Positions 48,697 through 57,305 of a DNA stretch of 64,000 nt are shown in pieces (position 1 is the first letter of the stretch; each line of letters opens with the position of its first letter). Both the position numbers and the translations under genes were made by a program. The notes under the pieces were generated by a model, which was given only the letters and a program-made list of their open reading frames with translations, did no database searches and had not been told where the DNA came from. The stretch is from NCBI GenBank assembly GCA_023451825.1, contig JAEXYA010000046.1, positions 28,424-92,423 of the forward strand, written 5' to 3'. Origin of the DNA: Pseudomonadota bacterium (GTDB lineage: Bacteria > Pseudomonadota > Alphaproteobacteria > Rhizobiales > Xanthobacteraceae).

Positions 48697-48803
48697 CCCC
48701 TCTCCCGCTCTTGCGGGGGAGGGTCAGGGTGGGGGTGCCTCCGCAGACTCCGGAGCTTGTGGCTGCCCCCACCCCGGCCCTCCCCCGCAAGGGCGGGAGA
48801 GGG
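48697..48803. repeat. Palindromic repeat, CCCTCTCCCGC type
   Basis: CCCTCTCCCGCTCTTGCGGG near the left and GGGCGGGAGAGGG near the right form large interrupted inverted repeats around AGGGTGGGGG / CCCCCACCCCGG. It lies between guaA and the convergent-end region of the SulP gene and does not appear to be coding. Confidence 0.75.
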
Positions 48804-48823
48804 AGAAGAACGGAGTTCCGGGC

Positions 48824-50308
48824 CTAATGCCCGGCCGCTCCCAGCGCCGCACCCGCCTTGTCATGGGTGCCGAGCTTCTCCACCAGCGTTTTCGTGGCCT
48901 CGTTCATACCGACGACCTCCACGGCAATGCCGTGGTGGCGGAACTTGAGGACCACCCGATCCAGCGCATTGACGCTGGTGAGGTCCCAGAAATGCGCCGC
49001 CGAGAGGTCGATCACGACGCCCTTGAGGTCCTCCTCGCGGAAATCGAAGGCGGTGTGGAACGCCTCGGCAGTGGCAAAGAAGATCTGGCCGGTGACGGTA
49101 TAGGTCCGCACCGCCGTGCCCTCTTCGCGCCGGGAGGCGACGCCAAACAGTTTTGTCACCTTGTGGGCGAAAAACAGGCCACTGAGGATGACGCCGAACA
49201 GCACGCCCTTGGCGAGATCGTGGGTCGCGACGACGATCACGACCGTGCCGACCATGACGACGCTGGATGAGCGCGGATGGGTCAGCAGCGTGCGCACCGA
49301 CCTCCACTGGAAGGTGTTGATCGAGACCATGATCATGACCGCCACCAGCGCCGCCATCGGGATCTGCGCCACATAAGGCCCGAGCACGACGATCAGGAAC
49401 AGCAGAAAGGCGCCCGCCCACAGCGTCGAGAGTCGCCCGCGGCCGCCGGACGAGACATTGATCACCGACTGGCCGATCATCGCGCAGCCGGCCATGCCGC
49501 CGAACAGGCCCGACGTGATATTCGCCGCGCCCTGCCCCGCGCATTCTCGGTTCTTATCGGATGTGGTGTCGGTCATCTCGTCGATGATCGCCGCGGTCAT
49601 CAGGCTTTCCAGCAGGCCGACCATGGCGATGGCAAAGGCGGTCGGGAAGATGATCCGCAGCGTCTCCCAGGTGAACGGCACCTGCGGGAGCGCGAAGAAC
49701 GGCAATTCGCTCGGCAGCACGCCCATGTCGCCGACGGTGCGGATGCCGAAGCCGAAATACATGGAGACGCCGGTGAGAAGCACGATGGTCACGAGCGGCG
49801 ATGGCATGGCTTTTGTGATGTAAGGCAAGCCGTAGATGATCACGAGACCGATGGCGGTCATCGCGTAGACCGTAGGGCCGCGCCCGAGCAGCTCAGGCAT
49901 CTGTGCCATGAAGATCAGGATCGCGAGCGCGTTCACAAAACCGGTGACCACCGAGCGCGAGACGAAGCGCATCAAGGTGCCGAGCCGCATCAGGCTGGCG
50001 ACGATCTGGATGACGCCGGTGAGGATGGTCGCGGCGAACAGGTAGTTGATGCCGTGCTCTTTCACGAGGCCAACCATGAGCAGCGCGGTGGCGCCGGTCG
50101 CCGCCGAAATCATCGCCGGCCGACCGCCGGCGAAGGCGGACACGACGGCGATGCAGAAGGATGCGTAGAGGCCGAGTTTCGGATCGACGCCCGCGATGAT
50201 CGAGAATGCGATCGCTTCGGGAATGAGCGCGAGCGCCACGACAGTGCCCGCGAGCAATTCACGGGTGACGTTCGGAGCCCATTCGCTCCGCAGATGAACC
50301 ATATCCAT
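48824..50308 (-). CDS. SulP family anion transporter (SLC26-like) with STAS domain
   Basis: 494 residues. About 11-12 membrane helices with the SulP signature LYASFCIAVVSAFAGGRPAM, SAATGATALLMVGLVKEHGI, and NRECAGQGAANITSGLFGGM. The C-terminal STAS domain runs from about residue 395 (YTVTGQIFFATAEAFHTAFD) and has IDLSAAHFWDLTSVNALDRV. SulP proteins carry sulfate, bicarbonate or other anions. Start ATG 50308 (or 50303); the frame remains open further upstream but without hydrophobic character. Substrate unassigned. Confidence 0.9.
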   Translation of the reverse strand: MDMVHLRSEWAPNVTRELLAGTVVALALIPEAIAFSIIAGVDPKLGLYASFCIAVVSAFAGGRPAMISAATGATALLMVGLVKEHGINYLFAATILTGVIQIVASLMRLGTLMRFVSRSVVTGFVNALAILIFMAQMPELLGRGPTVYAMTAIGLVIIYGLPYITKAMPSPLVTIVLLTGVSMYFGFGIRTVGDMGVLPSELPFFALPQVPFTWETLRIIFPTAFAIAMVGLLESLMTAAIIDEMTDTTSDKNRECAGQGAANITSGLFGGMAGCAMIGQSVINVSSGGRGRLSTLWAGAFLLFLIVVLGPYVAQIPMAALVAVMIMVSINTFQWRSVRTLLTHPRSSSVVMVGTVVIVVATHDLAKGVLFGVILSGLFFAHKVTKLFGVASRREEGTAVRTYTVTGQIFFATAEAFHTAFDFREEDLKGVVIDLSAAHFWDLTSVNALDRVVLKFRHHGIAVEVVGMNEATKTLVEKLGTHDKAGAALGAAGH

Positions 50309-50530
50309 GGTGATGTCAGAACTTTCTTGTCTCAGGCGTGATGACGCGTGAGGCGCGCAAAAAGGCGGACGGCCGCGATGGGACCGTGTGTGGAAGCCAG
50401 GATTTTGCGTTGTCCGGCGGGTCGGCGGCCGGAAGAGCCACCCGGATTTGCACCGGGTCCGAGAGACTGAAAAGAGAGTAACGGGGATTGGGATGCGGTG
50501 CAACACGCTCTGCGCCGTAGCGCCGGAGCA

Positions 50531-50583
50531 TGTGGTGATGGGTTTCGCTCCGGCGCTGCGCGCCTGCGCTCTACCCATCCTAC
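50531..50583. repeat. Partial palindromic repeat, GTAGGATGGG type
   Basis: GTGGTGATGGGTTTCGCTCC through CTACCCATCCTAC matches the right half of the copies at 2346 and 53278. The left arm is replaced by an unrelated sequence (GCCGTAGCGCCGGAGC), so this copy is truncated or rearranged. It lies next to the rsmB stop. Confidence 0.7.
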
Positions 50584-50592
50584 GGGACGGAG

Positions 50593-51891
50593 TTATCCGC
50601 GCTTCAGCACGCTAACAAAGAATCCATCCGTCCCCGTTTTCCGCGGTGTCATCAGCATGCCTTCCGGCGATTGATAAACCGCAGCGGCGAATTCATCCGC
50701 CTTGTCCCACAGCGCCGACATCACCTGGTCCGGCGGCACGACGGCAAAGCCCGACTGGCGTGCGAGAAAACCCTTCACCTGCTCGCGGTTTTCCTGCGGC
50801 AGCACCGAGCACGTGACATAAGCGATCCGGCCACCCGGTTTCACGAATTGCACGGCGCGGTCGAGCACCTCCTGCTGGTCCTTGATGCGCACTTCCAGCG
50901 CACCCGGGCGCATCCGCCATTTGGCATCGGGATTGCGGCGCCAGGTGCCGGTGCCCGTGCAAGGCGCGTCGATCAGAACGAGATCGGCGGAGGCACGGAT
51001 ATCGGCCAGCGGGTCCTCATCACCCTTCGGCGTGCGGACATCGGCATTGTGGATGCCAGCGCGCGACAGACGCTCATGGATCGGCGCGAGCTGACGCTTG
51101 TCGGCATCGGTCGCAATGAGACGGCCCTTGCCCTGCATCATGGCGCCGAGCGCCAGCGTCTTGCCGCCGGCGCCGGCGCAGAGATCGATCACCTGCTCGC
51201 CCGGCTTGGCGCCCGAAAACAGTGCCGCGAGCTGCGAGCCCTCGTCCTGCACCTCGATGCCGCCCTTGATAAAATCTTCTTCCGCATGGACGCCGGGATT
51301 GCGCGCGTCCGCGCCGAGTTCAATGCGCAGGCCGAGCGGCGACCACGGCGTTTCCGTCGCACCGAGATGCTTCAGCGAAGCCAGCGCCTTCTCGCGCTTG
51401 CTCTTCAGCGTATTGACGCGGAGATCAAGCGGCGCGCGGCTCGCCATGGCGACGGCTTCGGCCACGCGGTCATCGCCGAACACGTCCGCAAGCTGCGCAT
51501 CGAGCCATTCGGGATAATCGCCGGCAATATGCGCCGGCGCACCGTCCGCCGTGCGCGAGGCCAGCGCCATGCGCTCCGCATCGCTCAGCGGCGCCGGTGC
51601 AAAGCGGCTGCCGTCGCACATGGCGTCGATGGCGGCGACATCCATGCCGCGTTCGAGCTTGAGCATGCCGAGCACACGCGCGCGGGAGGTTTCATCCTGC
51701 ATCACCCAGGCGCTGGAGGCGCGACGGCGCAACACATCCCAGACCAGGCCGGCAATGCCCGCGCGGTCGCCGGAGCCGGCGAAGCGATGCGCGGTGCCCC
51801 ACTCCTTCAGCGCCTTGGTGGCGGGAATGCGCTGGGTGTCGATGGCGTCGATGACCTCGATGGCAGCAGTCAGGCGGGCGGCGGGCGTCAT
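50593..51891 (-). CDS. rsmB: rRNA cytosine methyltransferase, RsmB/NOP2 family
   Basis: 432 residues. N-terminal NusB-like helical domain (ARLTAAIEVIDAIDTQRIPA), then a SAM-dependent methyltransferase: VIDLCAGAGGKTLALGAMMQ (SAM loop), LVLIDAPCTGTGTWRRNPD (motif IV with the release Cys) and RIAYVTCSVLPQENREQV (motif VI with the catalytic Cys). RsmB makes m5C967 in 16S rRNA. In the Rhizobiales this gene commonly lies between guaB and guaA, as here. The family includes several paralogues, so the exact position modified is not certain. Confidence 0.93.
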   Translation of the reverse strand: MTPAARLTAAIEVIDAIDTQRIPATKALKEWGTAHRFAGSGDRAGIAGLVWDVLRRRASSAWVMQDETSRARVLGMLKLERGMDVAAIDAMCDGSRFAPAPLSDAERMALASRTADGAPAHIAGDYPEWLDAQLADVFGDDRVAEAVAMASRAPLDLRVNTLKSKREKALASLKHLGATETPWSPLGLRIELGADARNPGVHAEEDFIKGGIEVQDEGSQLAALFSGAKPGEQVIDLCAGAGGKTLALGAMMQGKGRLIATDADKRQLAPIHERLSRAGIHNADVRTPKGDEDPLADIRASADLVLIDAPCTGTGTWRRNPDAKWRMRPGALEVRIKDQQEVLDRAVQFVKPGGRIAYVTCSVLPQENREQVKGFLARQSGFAVVPPDQVMSALWDKADEFAAAVYQSPEGMLMTPRKTGTDGFFVSVLKRG

Positions 51892-51933
51892 GGCAAACTT
51901 TCAAGTCCGGAGAGAACGGCGCCGCCCAAAACC

Positions 51934-52284
51934 TCACAGCAAAAGCAGCATCCGCAGGGCGAAGTAGAACCACATGGCCAGCAATACAAGCGCGCTGGCG
52001 ATCCAGGCCTGCGATCCCCTGTTGGCGGCGAAGAAACCGGCACCGACAAAACGGGCGACCACGAACACCCAGGACAGGCAGACCAGCGCCAGATCGATCT
52101 TGCGCAGCGGCAGACCAAGGGCGATCAGCGAATAGAACAGCAGGTCGAGCTGCGGCGCAGTATTCGGCAGCTCGCGGGCGTCATTGCGCCCGACGCCGCC
52201 GCTGCGCAAGCCCGAGACGAAGAACATGCCCAGCGTAATCGCCACCAGGACGAAGACCGGCAACAGAACCATTTGAACCGACAT
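51934..52284 (-). CDS. MAPEG family membrane protein
   Basis: 116 residues with four hydrophobic segments: VQMVLLPVFVLVAITLGMFF, LDLLFYSLIALGLPLRKIDL, LALVCLSWVFVVARFVGAGF and IASALVLLAMWFYFALRM. The N-terminal helix and R-x-x-x-N-pattern (GLRSGGVGRNDARELPN) are of the MAPEG superfamily, which contains glutathione-dependent enzymes as well as proteins of unknown role. GGGGAATTTCG precedes the ATG at 52284. It follows the rsmB gene in direction and is divergent from a phosphoesterase gene. Confidence 0.8.
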   Translation of the reverse strand: MSVQMVLLPVFVLVAITLGMFFVSGLRSGGVGRNDARELPNTAPQLDLLFYSLIALGLPLRKIDLALVCLSWVFVVARFVGAGFFAANRGSQAWIASALVLLAMWFYFALRMLLLL

Positions 52285-52423
52285 CGAAATTCCCCTCAGC
52301 CCGCCCTGGCCAACACCGCCACGGCTTCCTGGGAACCCAACGGCGCGCCCGGCCGGTAAGTTCCCTTGAGCCATTGAGGTGACATGCAACGGGATTAGGC
52401 TGCTCTTTCACTGAGTGCTTGCC

Positions 52424-53281
52424 ATGACCGCATTTCGCCTGATCCAGATCACCGACTGCCATCTCAGCCCGCGCTTTCCGCAATTCACCGAGAATTTCCA
52501 GCGCGTCAGCGAATACATCAGCGCCGCCCGGCCGGATCTGGTGATCAATACCGGCGACCTCGCTTTCGACGGCCCCGGGCATCCGGATGAGCTGGCCTTC
52601 GCGAGATCGCTGCATGACACCCTGCCCATCGCCTGCCGCTATCTGCCGGGCAATCACGATATCGGCGACAATCCAACCCTGGTCGCGCCACCGCCGTCAC
52701 AGCTTGTTTCCGAGCCGAACCGGCAAGCTTTCCTCGCGGCCTTCGGCCATGACCGCTGGCGCTTCAATGCGGCCGGCTGGAGTTTTATCGGGCTCAACTC
52801 GCTGATCATGAATAGCGGCCTTGCCTGCGAGGAGGAGCAGTTCGACTGGCTCGCCGAGCAACTCGCAAGCCTCAACGGGCGCCCGTTGGCGTTGTTCGTC
52901 CACAAGCCGCTCTATCAGACCATTCCCGACGATCCCGAACTGGCAGCGACGTCGATCCGCTTCACGCCGATGCCTGCACGCGCCCGGCTCACCGAGATGG
53001 TGAGCCATGTCGATCTCAGGCTGGTCGCCTGCGGGCATGTGCATCAGCGCCGCGACTATACCTGGCGCCTTACCCGCCATATCTGGGCGCCGTCGAGCAG
53101 CTTTGTCATCCGCTCGGACGCGCGACAGTCACTGGTTGGCGTCAAGGAAGTCGGGCTGGTGGAGTATCATTTCCAGCCCGACGGTTTTGAAGTCCGCCAC
53201 AGCCGCGCGCCGGGGCAAGTCGATATCGATCTGTTCGAGCTGATCGATGAGAAAGGCGAGCCAAAATCGCAGCAGCCGTAG
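52424..53281 (+). CDS. Metallophosphoesterase (3',5'-cyclic nucleotide phosphodiesterase-like)
   Basis: 285 residues of the calcineurin-like phosphoesterase fold: LIQITDCHLSPRF (D-x-H), INTGDLAFDGPGHPDEL (GD), LPGNHDIGDN (GNHD), and CGHVHQRRDY (GH-x-H), the metal-binding sequence in the expected order. It resembles CpdA-type cAMP phosphodiesterases. ATG at 52424; TTG/ATG at 52415 would add three residues. Its TAG stop (53279-53281) falls inside the palindromic repeat that follows. Confidence 0.9.
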   Translation: MTAFRLIQITDCHLSPRFPQFTENFQRVSEYISAARPDLVINTGDLAFDGPGHPDELAFARSLHDTLPIACRYLPGNHDIGDNPTLVAPPPSQLVSEPNRQAFLAAFGHDRWRFNAAGWSFIGLNSLIMNSGLACEEEQFDWLAEQLASLNGRPLALFVHKPLYQTIPDDPELAATSIRFTPMPARARLTEMVSHVDLRLVACGHVHQRRDYTWRLTRHIWAPSSSFVIRSDARQSLVGVKEVGLVEYHFQPDGFEVRHSRAPGQVDIDLFELIDEKGEPKSQQP

Positions 53282-53382
53282 GATGGGTTGAGCGGAGCGA
53301 AAACCCATCACCTTTCGTTGCGGCAGGCTCGGCTGATGGGTTTTCGCTCCGGCGCTTCGCGCCTGCGCTCAACCCATCCTAC
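53278..53382. repeat. Palindromic dispersed repeat, GTAGGATGGGTTGAGCG type, copy 2
   Basis: Near-identical to the element at 2346-2452: perfect 17-bp terminal inverted repeats (53278-53294 and 53366-53382) and the same internal GATGGGTTTTCGCTCC. It contains the stop codon of the phosphoesterase gene and separates it from a convergent dehydrogenase gene. Confidence 0.85.
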
Positions 53383-53394
53383 GAGTTCGGCGCG

Positions 53395-54420
53395 TTAAGC
53401 CTTGTCCGGCCCGACACGCACCAGCTGCTTGCCAAAGTTCTGGCCCTTCAGCAGGCCCATAAAGGCCGTCGGTGCGCTGTCGAGACCTTCGGTGACGTAT
53501 TCCTTATACTTCACCTTGCCCTCGCGCACCCACTGCCCCATGTCGCGCAGGAAGTCGCCATGCATGGAGGCGAAATCGCGGACGATGAAGCCGCGGAAGT
53601 TTAGGCGCTTGGTCAGCACATTGCGCATCATCGCGCCCGCCCATTTTGGCGAGCTCGAAGCCGTGTCGTTATATTGCGCGATCAGGCCGCAGACCGGGAT
53701 GCGCGCGAAGAAGTTGAGCAGCGGAAACACGGCCTCGAACACGTCGCCGCCGACATTTTCAAAGTACACGTCGATCCCGTTGGGGCACGCCTCTTTCAGC
53801 TTGGCCGCGAAATCGGGATCGCGGTGATCGATGCACGCATCGAAGCCGAGCTCTTCGACGACGTAGCGGCACTTGTCGGCGCCGCCGGCAATGCCGATCG
53901 CCTTGGCGCCCTTGATCTTTGCGATCTGGCCGACCGCAGAGCCCACCGCGCCCGAGGCCGCAGCAACCACCACCGTCTCGCCCGGCTGCGGATTGCCGAT
54001 CGCGAGAAGTCCCGTGTAAGCCGTCATACCGGGCATGCCGAGAATGCCGACAGCAGTCGAGATCGGCGCAATGCCCGGATCGATCTTGCGCAGGCCCTTG
54101 CCGTCCGAGATCGCATGCGTCTGCCAGCCCGAATGCGACAGTACGATATCGCCGGCCGCAAAGCCCGGATTGTTGGAGGCGATCACCTCGCACACGGTGC
54201 CGCCTTCCATCACGCCATCCACCGGCACCGGCGCGGCATAGGACGGACCATCATTCATTCGGCCGCGCATATATGGATCGAGCGACAGCCAGATCGTGCG
54301 CAGCAGCACTTCGCCCTCACCGGGTTTCGGCACGGCAAAGTCTTCCATGCGGAAATTCGACGGGCCGGGTTCGCCATGTGGGCGCGATGCGAGAACGACG
54401 CGTTTGGCCGATGCGGACAT
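53395..54420 (-). CDS. NADP-dependent MDR oxidoreductase (CurA/YncB type)
   Basis: 341 residues of the medium-chain reductase, zinc-free leukotriene B4 dehydrogenase/CurA group: LSLDPYMRGRMNDGPSYAAP, GMPGMTAYTGLLAIGNPQPG, VVVAAASGAVGSAVGQIAKI (NADP loop) and IDVYFENVGGDVFEAVFPLL. These enzymes reduce alpha,beta-unsaturated ketones or curcumin. The ending NFGKQLVRVGPDKA is standard. Convergent with the phosphoesterase gene across a palindromic repeat. Confidence 0.92.
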   Translation of the reverse strand: MSASAKRVVLASRPHGEPGPSNFRMEDFAVPKPGEGEVLLRTIWLSLDPYMRGRMNDGPSYAAPVPVDGVMEGGTVCEVIASNNPGFAAGDIVLSHSGWQTHAISDGKGLRKIDPGIAPISTAVGILGMPGMTAYTGLLAIGNPQPGETVVVAAASGAVGSAVGQIAKIKGAKAIGIAGGADKCRYVVEELGFDACIDHRDPDFAAKLKEACPNGIDVYFENVGGDVFEAVFPLLNFFARIPVCGLIAQYNDTASSSPKWAGAMMRNVLTKRLNFRGFIVRDFASMHGDFLRDMGQWVREGKVKYKEYVTEGLDSAPTAFMGLLKGQNFGKQLVRVGPDKA

Positions 54421-54523
54421 GGATGTTTCCTCTTGCTTCTTGTTGTGATGGACGCCGGACGCAAAAACGCGGCACGCGATGATCGCGCGCCGCGTTCAAT
54501 TCGTAAACCCATCTGTTTAGTGG

Positions 54524-54571
54524 CGCATGATCTGATCCGAAAACCGGATGCCACTTTTCGGGATCATACGC
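54524..54571. repeat. Short palindromic repeat, GATCCGAAAA / TTTTCGGGATC type
   Basis: GCATGATCTGATCCGAAAAC and CCACTTTTCGGGATCATACG form an imperfect hairpin. Sequences of this form are widespread in Rhizobiales genomes. It is next to the end of the gene at 54576. Confidence 0.65.
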
Positions 54572-54575
54572 GATA

Positions 54576-55202
54576 TCAGGCCGCGATCTTTGCGAGCACC
54601 GCATCAAATGCCGCAGCGGCGCTGTCGAGATCCTTGAACGCCAGGCCACCATCGGCGGACTGCTTCTGCGCCGGCGTCGCTGTCGGGCGGATTTCCGCCA
54701 CCGGCTTGCCGCCATCCAGCATGCTCAGCGGGGCGATCACCTGAAACTCGTGGCTCTCGAGCGGCTGATCCTTGAGCAGGAAGACGCTGAGCGTGACGAT
54801 GTCCTTGCCGCGGCGATAGGAGATGTAGCGATCGACGGCCACCGACCCATCGCGCTGCATGCCGCCGAGCTTGGCAGAGCCCTTGGAGTCCAGCAGCTTG
54901 TGGGCCTTGAAACCCTTGACGCCTTCGGACTTCGCCTTGGCGGTGGCTTCCGAGAGATCGTATTTCTCGGCCAGCGTCTTGCCGACCGCGGCGATCTGGT
55001 CGGCCATGTCGTGTTCGAACTGTTTTGCTTCGGAGCGCGGCTGGCCGATGCGGCGCGGCTTGTCGGCATTGCGCTTGGCCAGCTCGGCCGTGCAGAGCTC
55101 GGCCAAAGCGGCCACGTCGCGCTTCAAGGCATTCTCGCGCAGGTTCTTGATCTGCGGGGTCTCAAGAGCTGCGACGCGCTCTTCGGTCCATTCAATGGCC
55201 AT
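54576..55202 (-). CDS. Conserved hypothetical protein
   Basis: 208 residues. The N-terminal half is helical and charged (ERVAALETPQIKNLRENALK, AELCTAELAKRNADKPRRIG), the middle AKGFK-like and basic, and the C-terminal part contains beta strands (DRYISYRRGKDIVTLSVFLL). I do not recognise the family. No signal peptide or membrane helix. Well-formed codon usage matches the host, and the ATG at 55202 has GGAGACCACCC upstream, so I take it to be real. Confidence 0.75.
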   Translation of the reverse strand: MAIEWTEERVAALETPQIKNLRENALKRDVAALAELCTAELAKRNADKPRRIGQPRSEAKQFEHDMADQIAAVGKTLAEKYDLSEATAKAKSEGVKGFKAHKLLDSKGSAKLGGMQRDGSVAVDRYISYRRGKDIVTLSVFLLKDQPLESHEFQVIAPLSMLDGGKPVAEIRPTATPAQKQSADGGLAFKDLDSAAAAFDAVLAKIAA

Positions 55203-55379
55203 GGGTGGTCTCCAATGTGCTTGGCGATAAGCTGGGCGAGCGGTACCGCGTTAGGCAGCACCGGAACAGGTCTCATCGCGCGCAAGCCAATGGCCGCACG
55301 CGTATGAGGCGAATACGCGTGCTTTTTGGCCGATCCTTGAGGCCCAATTTAGGCGGGAATGCCTAGGGGAGACAGAGCC

Positions 55380-55467
55380 GTAGGGCGGATGAGCGCAGCG
55401 TAATCCGCCGGCGGAGCTCAAAATTGAAACTCCGCGGCGGATTACGGCTTCGCCTCATCCGCCCTAC
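55380..55467. repeat. Palindromic dispersed repeat, GTAGGGCGGATGAG type
   Basis: Terminal 14-bp inverted repeats GTAGGGCGGATGAG (55380-55393) and CTCATCCGCCCTAC (55454-55467) with an internal CGTAATCCGCCG / CGGCGGATTACG pair. It lies 11 bp beyond the guaB stop. Confidence 0.85.
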
Positions 55468-55477
55468 GGGTTCGACC

Positions 55478-56965
55478 TTAGCGGCCGCCCGGATAATTCG
55501 GGCTCTCGCGGGTGATGGTCACGTCATGGACGTGGCTTTCCCGCAGACCGGCGCTGGTGATGCGGACGAATTCGGCCTTTTCGGCGAATTCCGTCAGGTT
55601 CTTGGCACCGACATAACCCATGGCGGCGCGGAGGCCGCCGGCAAGCTGGTGAACCACATTGCCCACCGGGCCTTTGTACGCCACCTGCCCCTCGATCCCT
55701 TCCGGCACCAGCTTCAGGGTGTCCTTGATGTCCTGCTGGAAGTAGCGGTCGGCCGAACCGCGGGCCATGGCACCCACCGAGCCCATGCCGCGATAGGCCT
55801 TGTAGGAGCGGCCCTGCCACAAAAACACTTCGCCGGGCGTCTCATCGGTGCCGGCCAGCAGCGAGCCGACCATGGCGATATCGGCACCGGCCGCCAGCGC
55901 CTTGGCGAGGTCGCCCGAGAACTTGATGCCGCCGTCGGCGATGACTGGAATGTCGGCCTTCTTGGCCGCTTCCACCGCATCCATGATGGCGGTGAGCTGC
56001 GGCACGCCGACGCCGGCGACGATGCGCGTGGTGCAGATCGAGCCCGGGCCGATACCGACCTTCACAGCGTCAGCACCGGCATCGATCAGCGCCTGGGTCG
56101 CTGCGGTGGTGGCGACATTGCCGGCGATGACCTGCACGGCATTGGAGATGCGCTTGATGCGGTTAACCGCTTCGAGCACGCGGACCGAATGACCATGCGC
56201 GGTATCGACGACAACGATATCGACGCCGGCATCGATCAGGCGCTCGGTGCGCTCGAAGCCGCCGTCACCGACGGTGGTCGCAGCGGCCACACGCAGGCGG
56301 CCCTGCGCATCCTTGCTGGCCAGCGGATGCGCGACGGCCTTGTCCATGTCCTTCACGGTAATCAGGCCGACGCAACGATACTGGTCGTCGACCACCAGCA
56401 GCTTCTCGATGCGATGCTTGTGCAGCATGCGCTTGGCTTCGTCCTGGCTCACGCCCTGACGCACCGTCACGAGATTTTCGTGGGTCATCAGTTCGGAGAT
56501 TTTTTGATCTGGATTGGTGGCGAAGCGGACGTCGCGATTGGTGAGGATGCCGACCAGTTTGCCGGGGACATTCGGGCTGGCGCCGGTAACGACCGGGATG
56601 CCAGAGAAGCCGTGCTCGTTCATCAGCGCGAGGGCTTCGGAGAGCTTTGCATCGGGGCCGATGGTGAGCGGGTTCACCACCATGCCCGACTCGTACTTCT
56701 TCACCTGACGGACCTGCGCGGCCTGCCCTTCCGGATCGAAATTGCGATGGATGACGCCGAGACCGCCGGCCTGCGCCATGGCGATCGCCATCTTGGCTTC
56801 GGTGACGGTATCCATGGCCGAAGCCATGATCGGAATGTTCAGCGGGACAGAGCGCGTAGCGCGCGAGCGGATATCGGCATCGGACGGCAGGATGTCCGAC
56901 AGGCCGGGCTTCAGCAGCACGTCGTCGAAGGTAAAAGCTTCGGTAATCTTGGGGGCGACTGCCAT
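55478..56965 (-). CDS. guaB: Inosine-5'-monophosphate dehydrogenase
   Basis: 495 residues. Converts IMP to XMP, the committed step to guanine nucleotides. TIM-barrel core begins ITEAFTFDDVLLKPG and MASAMDTVTEAKMAIAMAQA; two CBS domains lie at about 95-150 and 155-212; the active-site loop is VGIGPGSICTTRIVAG with Cys311; the flap segment GMGSVGAMARGSADRYFQ is intact. The ATG at 56965 follows GGAGTTGGCC; a TTG two codons earlier is less likely. The nearby guaA gene completes GMP synthesis. Confidence 0.97.
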   Translation of the reverse strand: MAVAPKITEAFTFDDVLLKPGLSDILPSDADIRSRATRSVPLNIPIMASAMDTVTEAKMAIAMAQAGGLGVIHRNFDPEGQAAQVRQVKKYESGMVVNPLTIGPDAKLSEALALMNEHGFSGIPVVTGASPNVPGKLVGILTNRDVRFATNPDQKISELMTHENLVTVRQGVSQDEAKRMLHKHRIEKLLVVDDQYRCVGLITVKDMDKAVAHPLASKDAQGRLRVAAATTVGDGGFERTERLIDAGVDIVVVDTAHGHSVRVLEAVNRIKRISNAVQVIAGNVATTAATQALIDAGADAVKVGIGPGSICTTRIVAGVGVPQLTAIMDAVEAAKKADIPVIADGGIKFSGDLAKALAAGADIAMVGSLLAGTDETPGEVFLWQGRSYKAYRGMGSVGAMARGSADRYFQQDIKDTLKLVPEGIEGQVAYKGPVGNVVHQLAGGLRAAMGYVGAKNLTEFAEKAEFVRITSAGLRESHVHDVTITRESPNYPGGR

Positions 56966-57305
56966 GGCCAACTCCGTATCAAGCGGCCGGATGCCGCGCG
57001 TGGGATCGAGGATGCACCAAAGAGGCGGCGGTGCATCACCGTCGCCGACTCTTGACCCTCAACATAGGATTGGCGGTGGTCGATAGCATGCTGCCCTGCG
57101 GAATCAAAGTGCTTGGCAGCCATGCACAGGGATTTTTGCCAACGGTAACGCGCGCGCCCTTCCGCCCTGCGGTCTTCACGGGACCGTCATCAAACCGGTC
57201 GGCGCGCGAGATGGCCCGGTCCGGGACATGGTGTTAAAGCGCGCTGACAAAGATCAGGAAGAATCGACAAGAATCCGCACCAGCCAGCCGGGATAGCTTC
57301 GCCGT
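56966..57305. other. Divergent promoter region of guaB and an MFS gene
   Basis: About 340 bp. It contains the guaB ribosome-binding site (GGAG) on the minus strand. A T/A-rich patch near 57225-57250 (GGTGTTAAAGCGCGCTGACA) precedes the MFS gene. I see no further gene or clear regulatory motif. Confidence 0.45.

Noticed and set aside
48697..48803. The palindrome as a transposon end or tRNA-like structure
   Set aside because: No transposase gene and no cloverleaf; it is a repeat of the dispersed type.
47015..49270. A 751-codon plus-strand open frame over guaA and part of the SulP gene
   Set aside because: Antisense to two confident genes, crosses a palindromic repeat, and encodes no recognisable domain.
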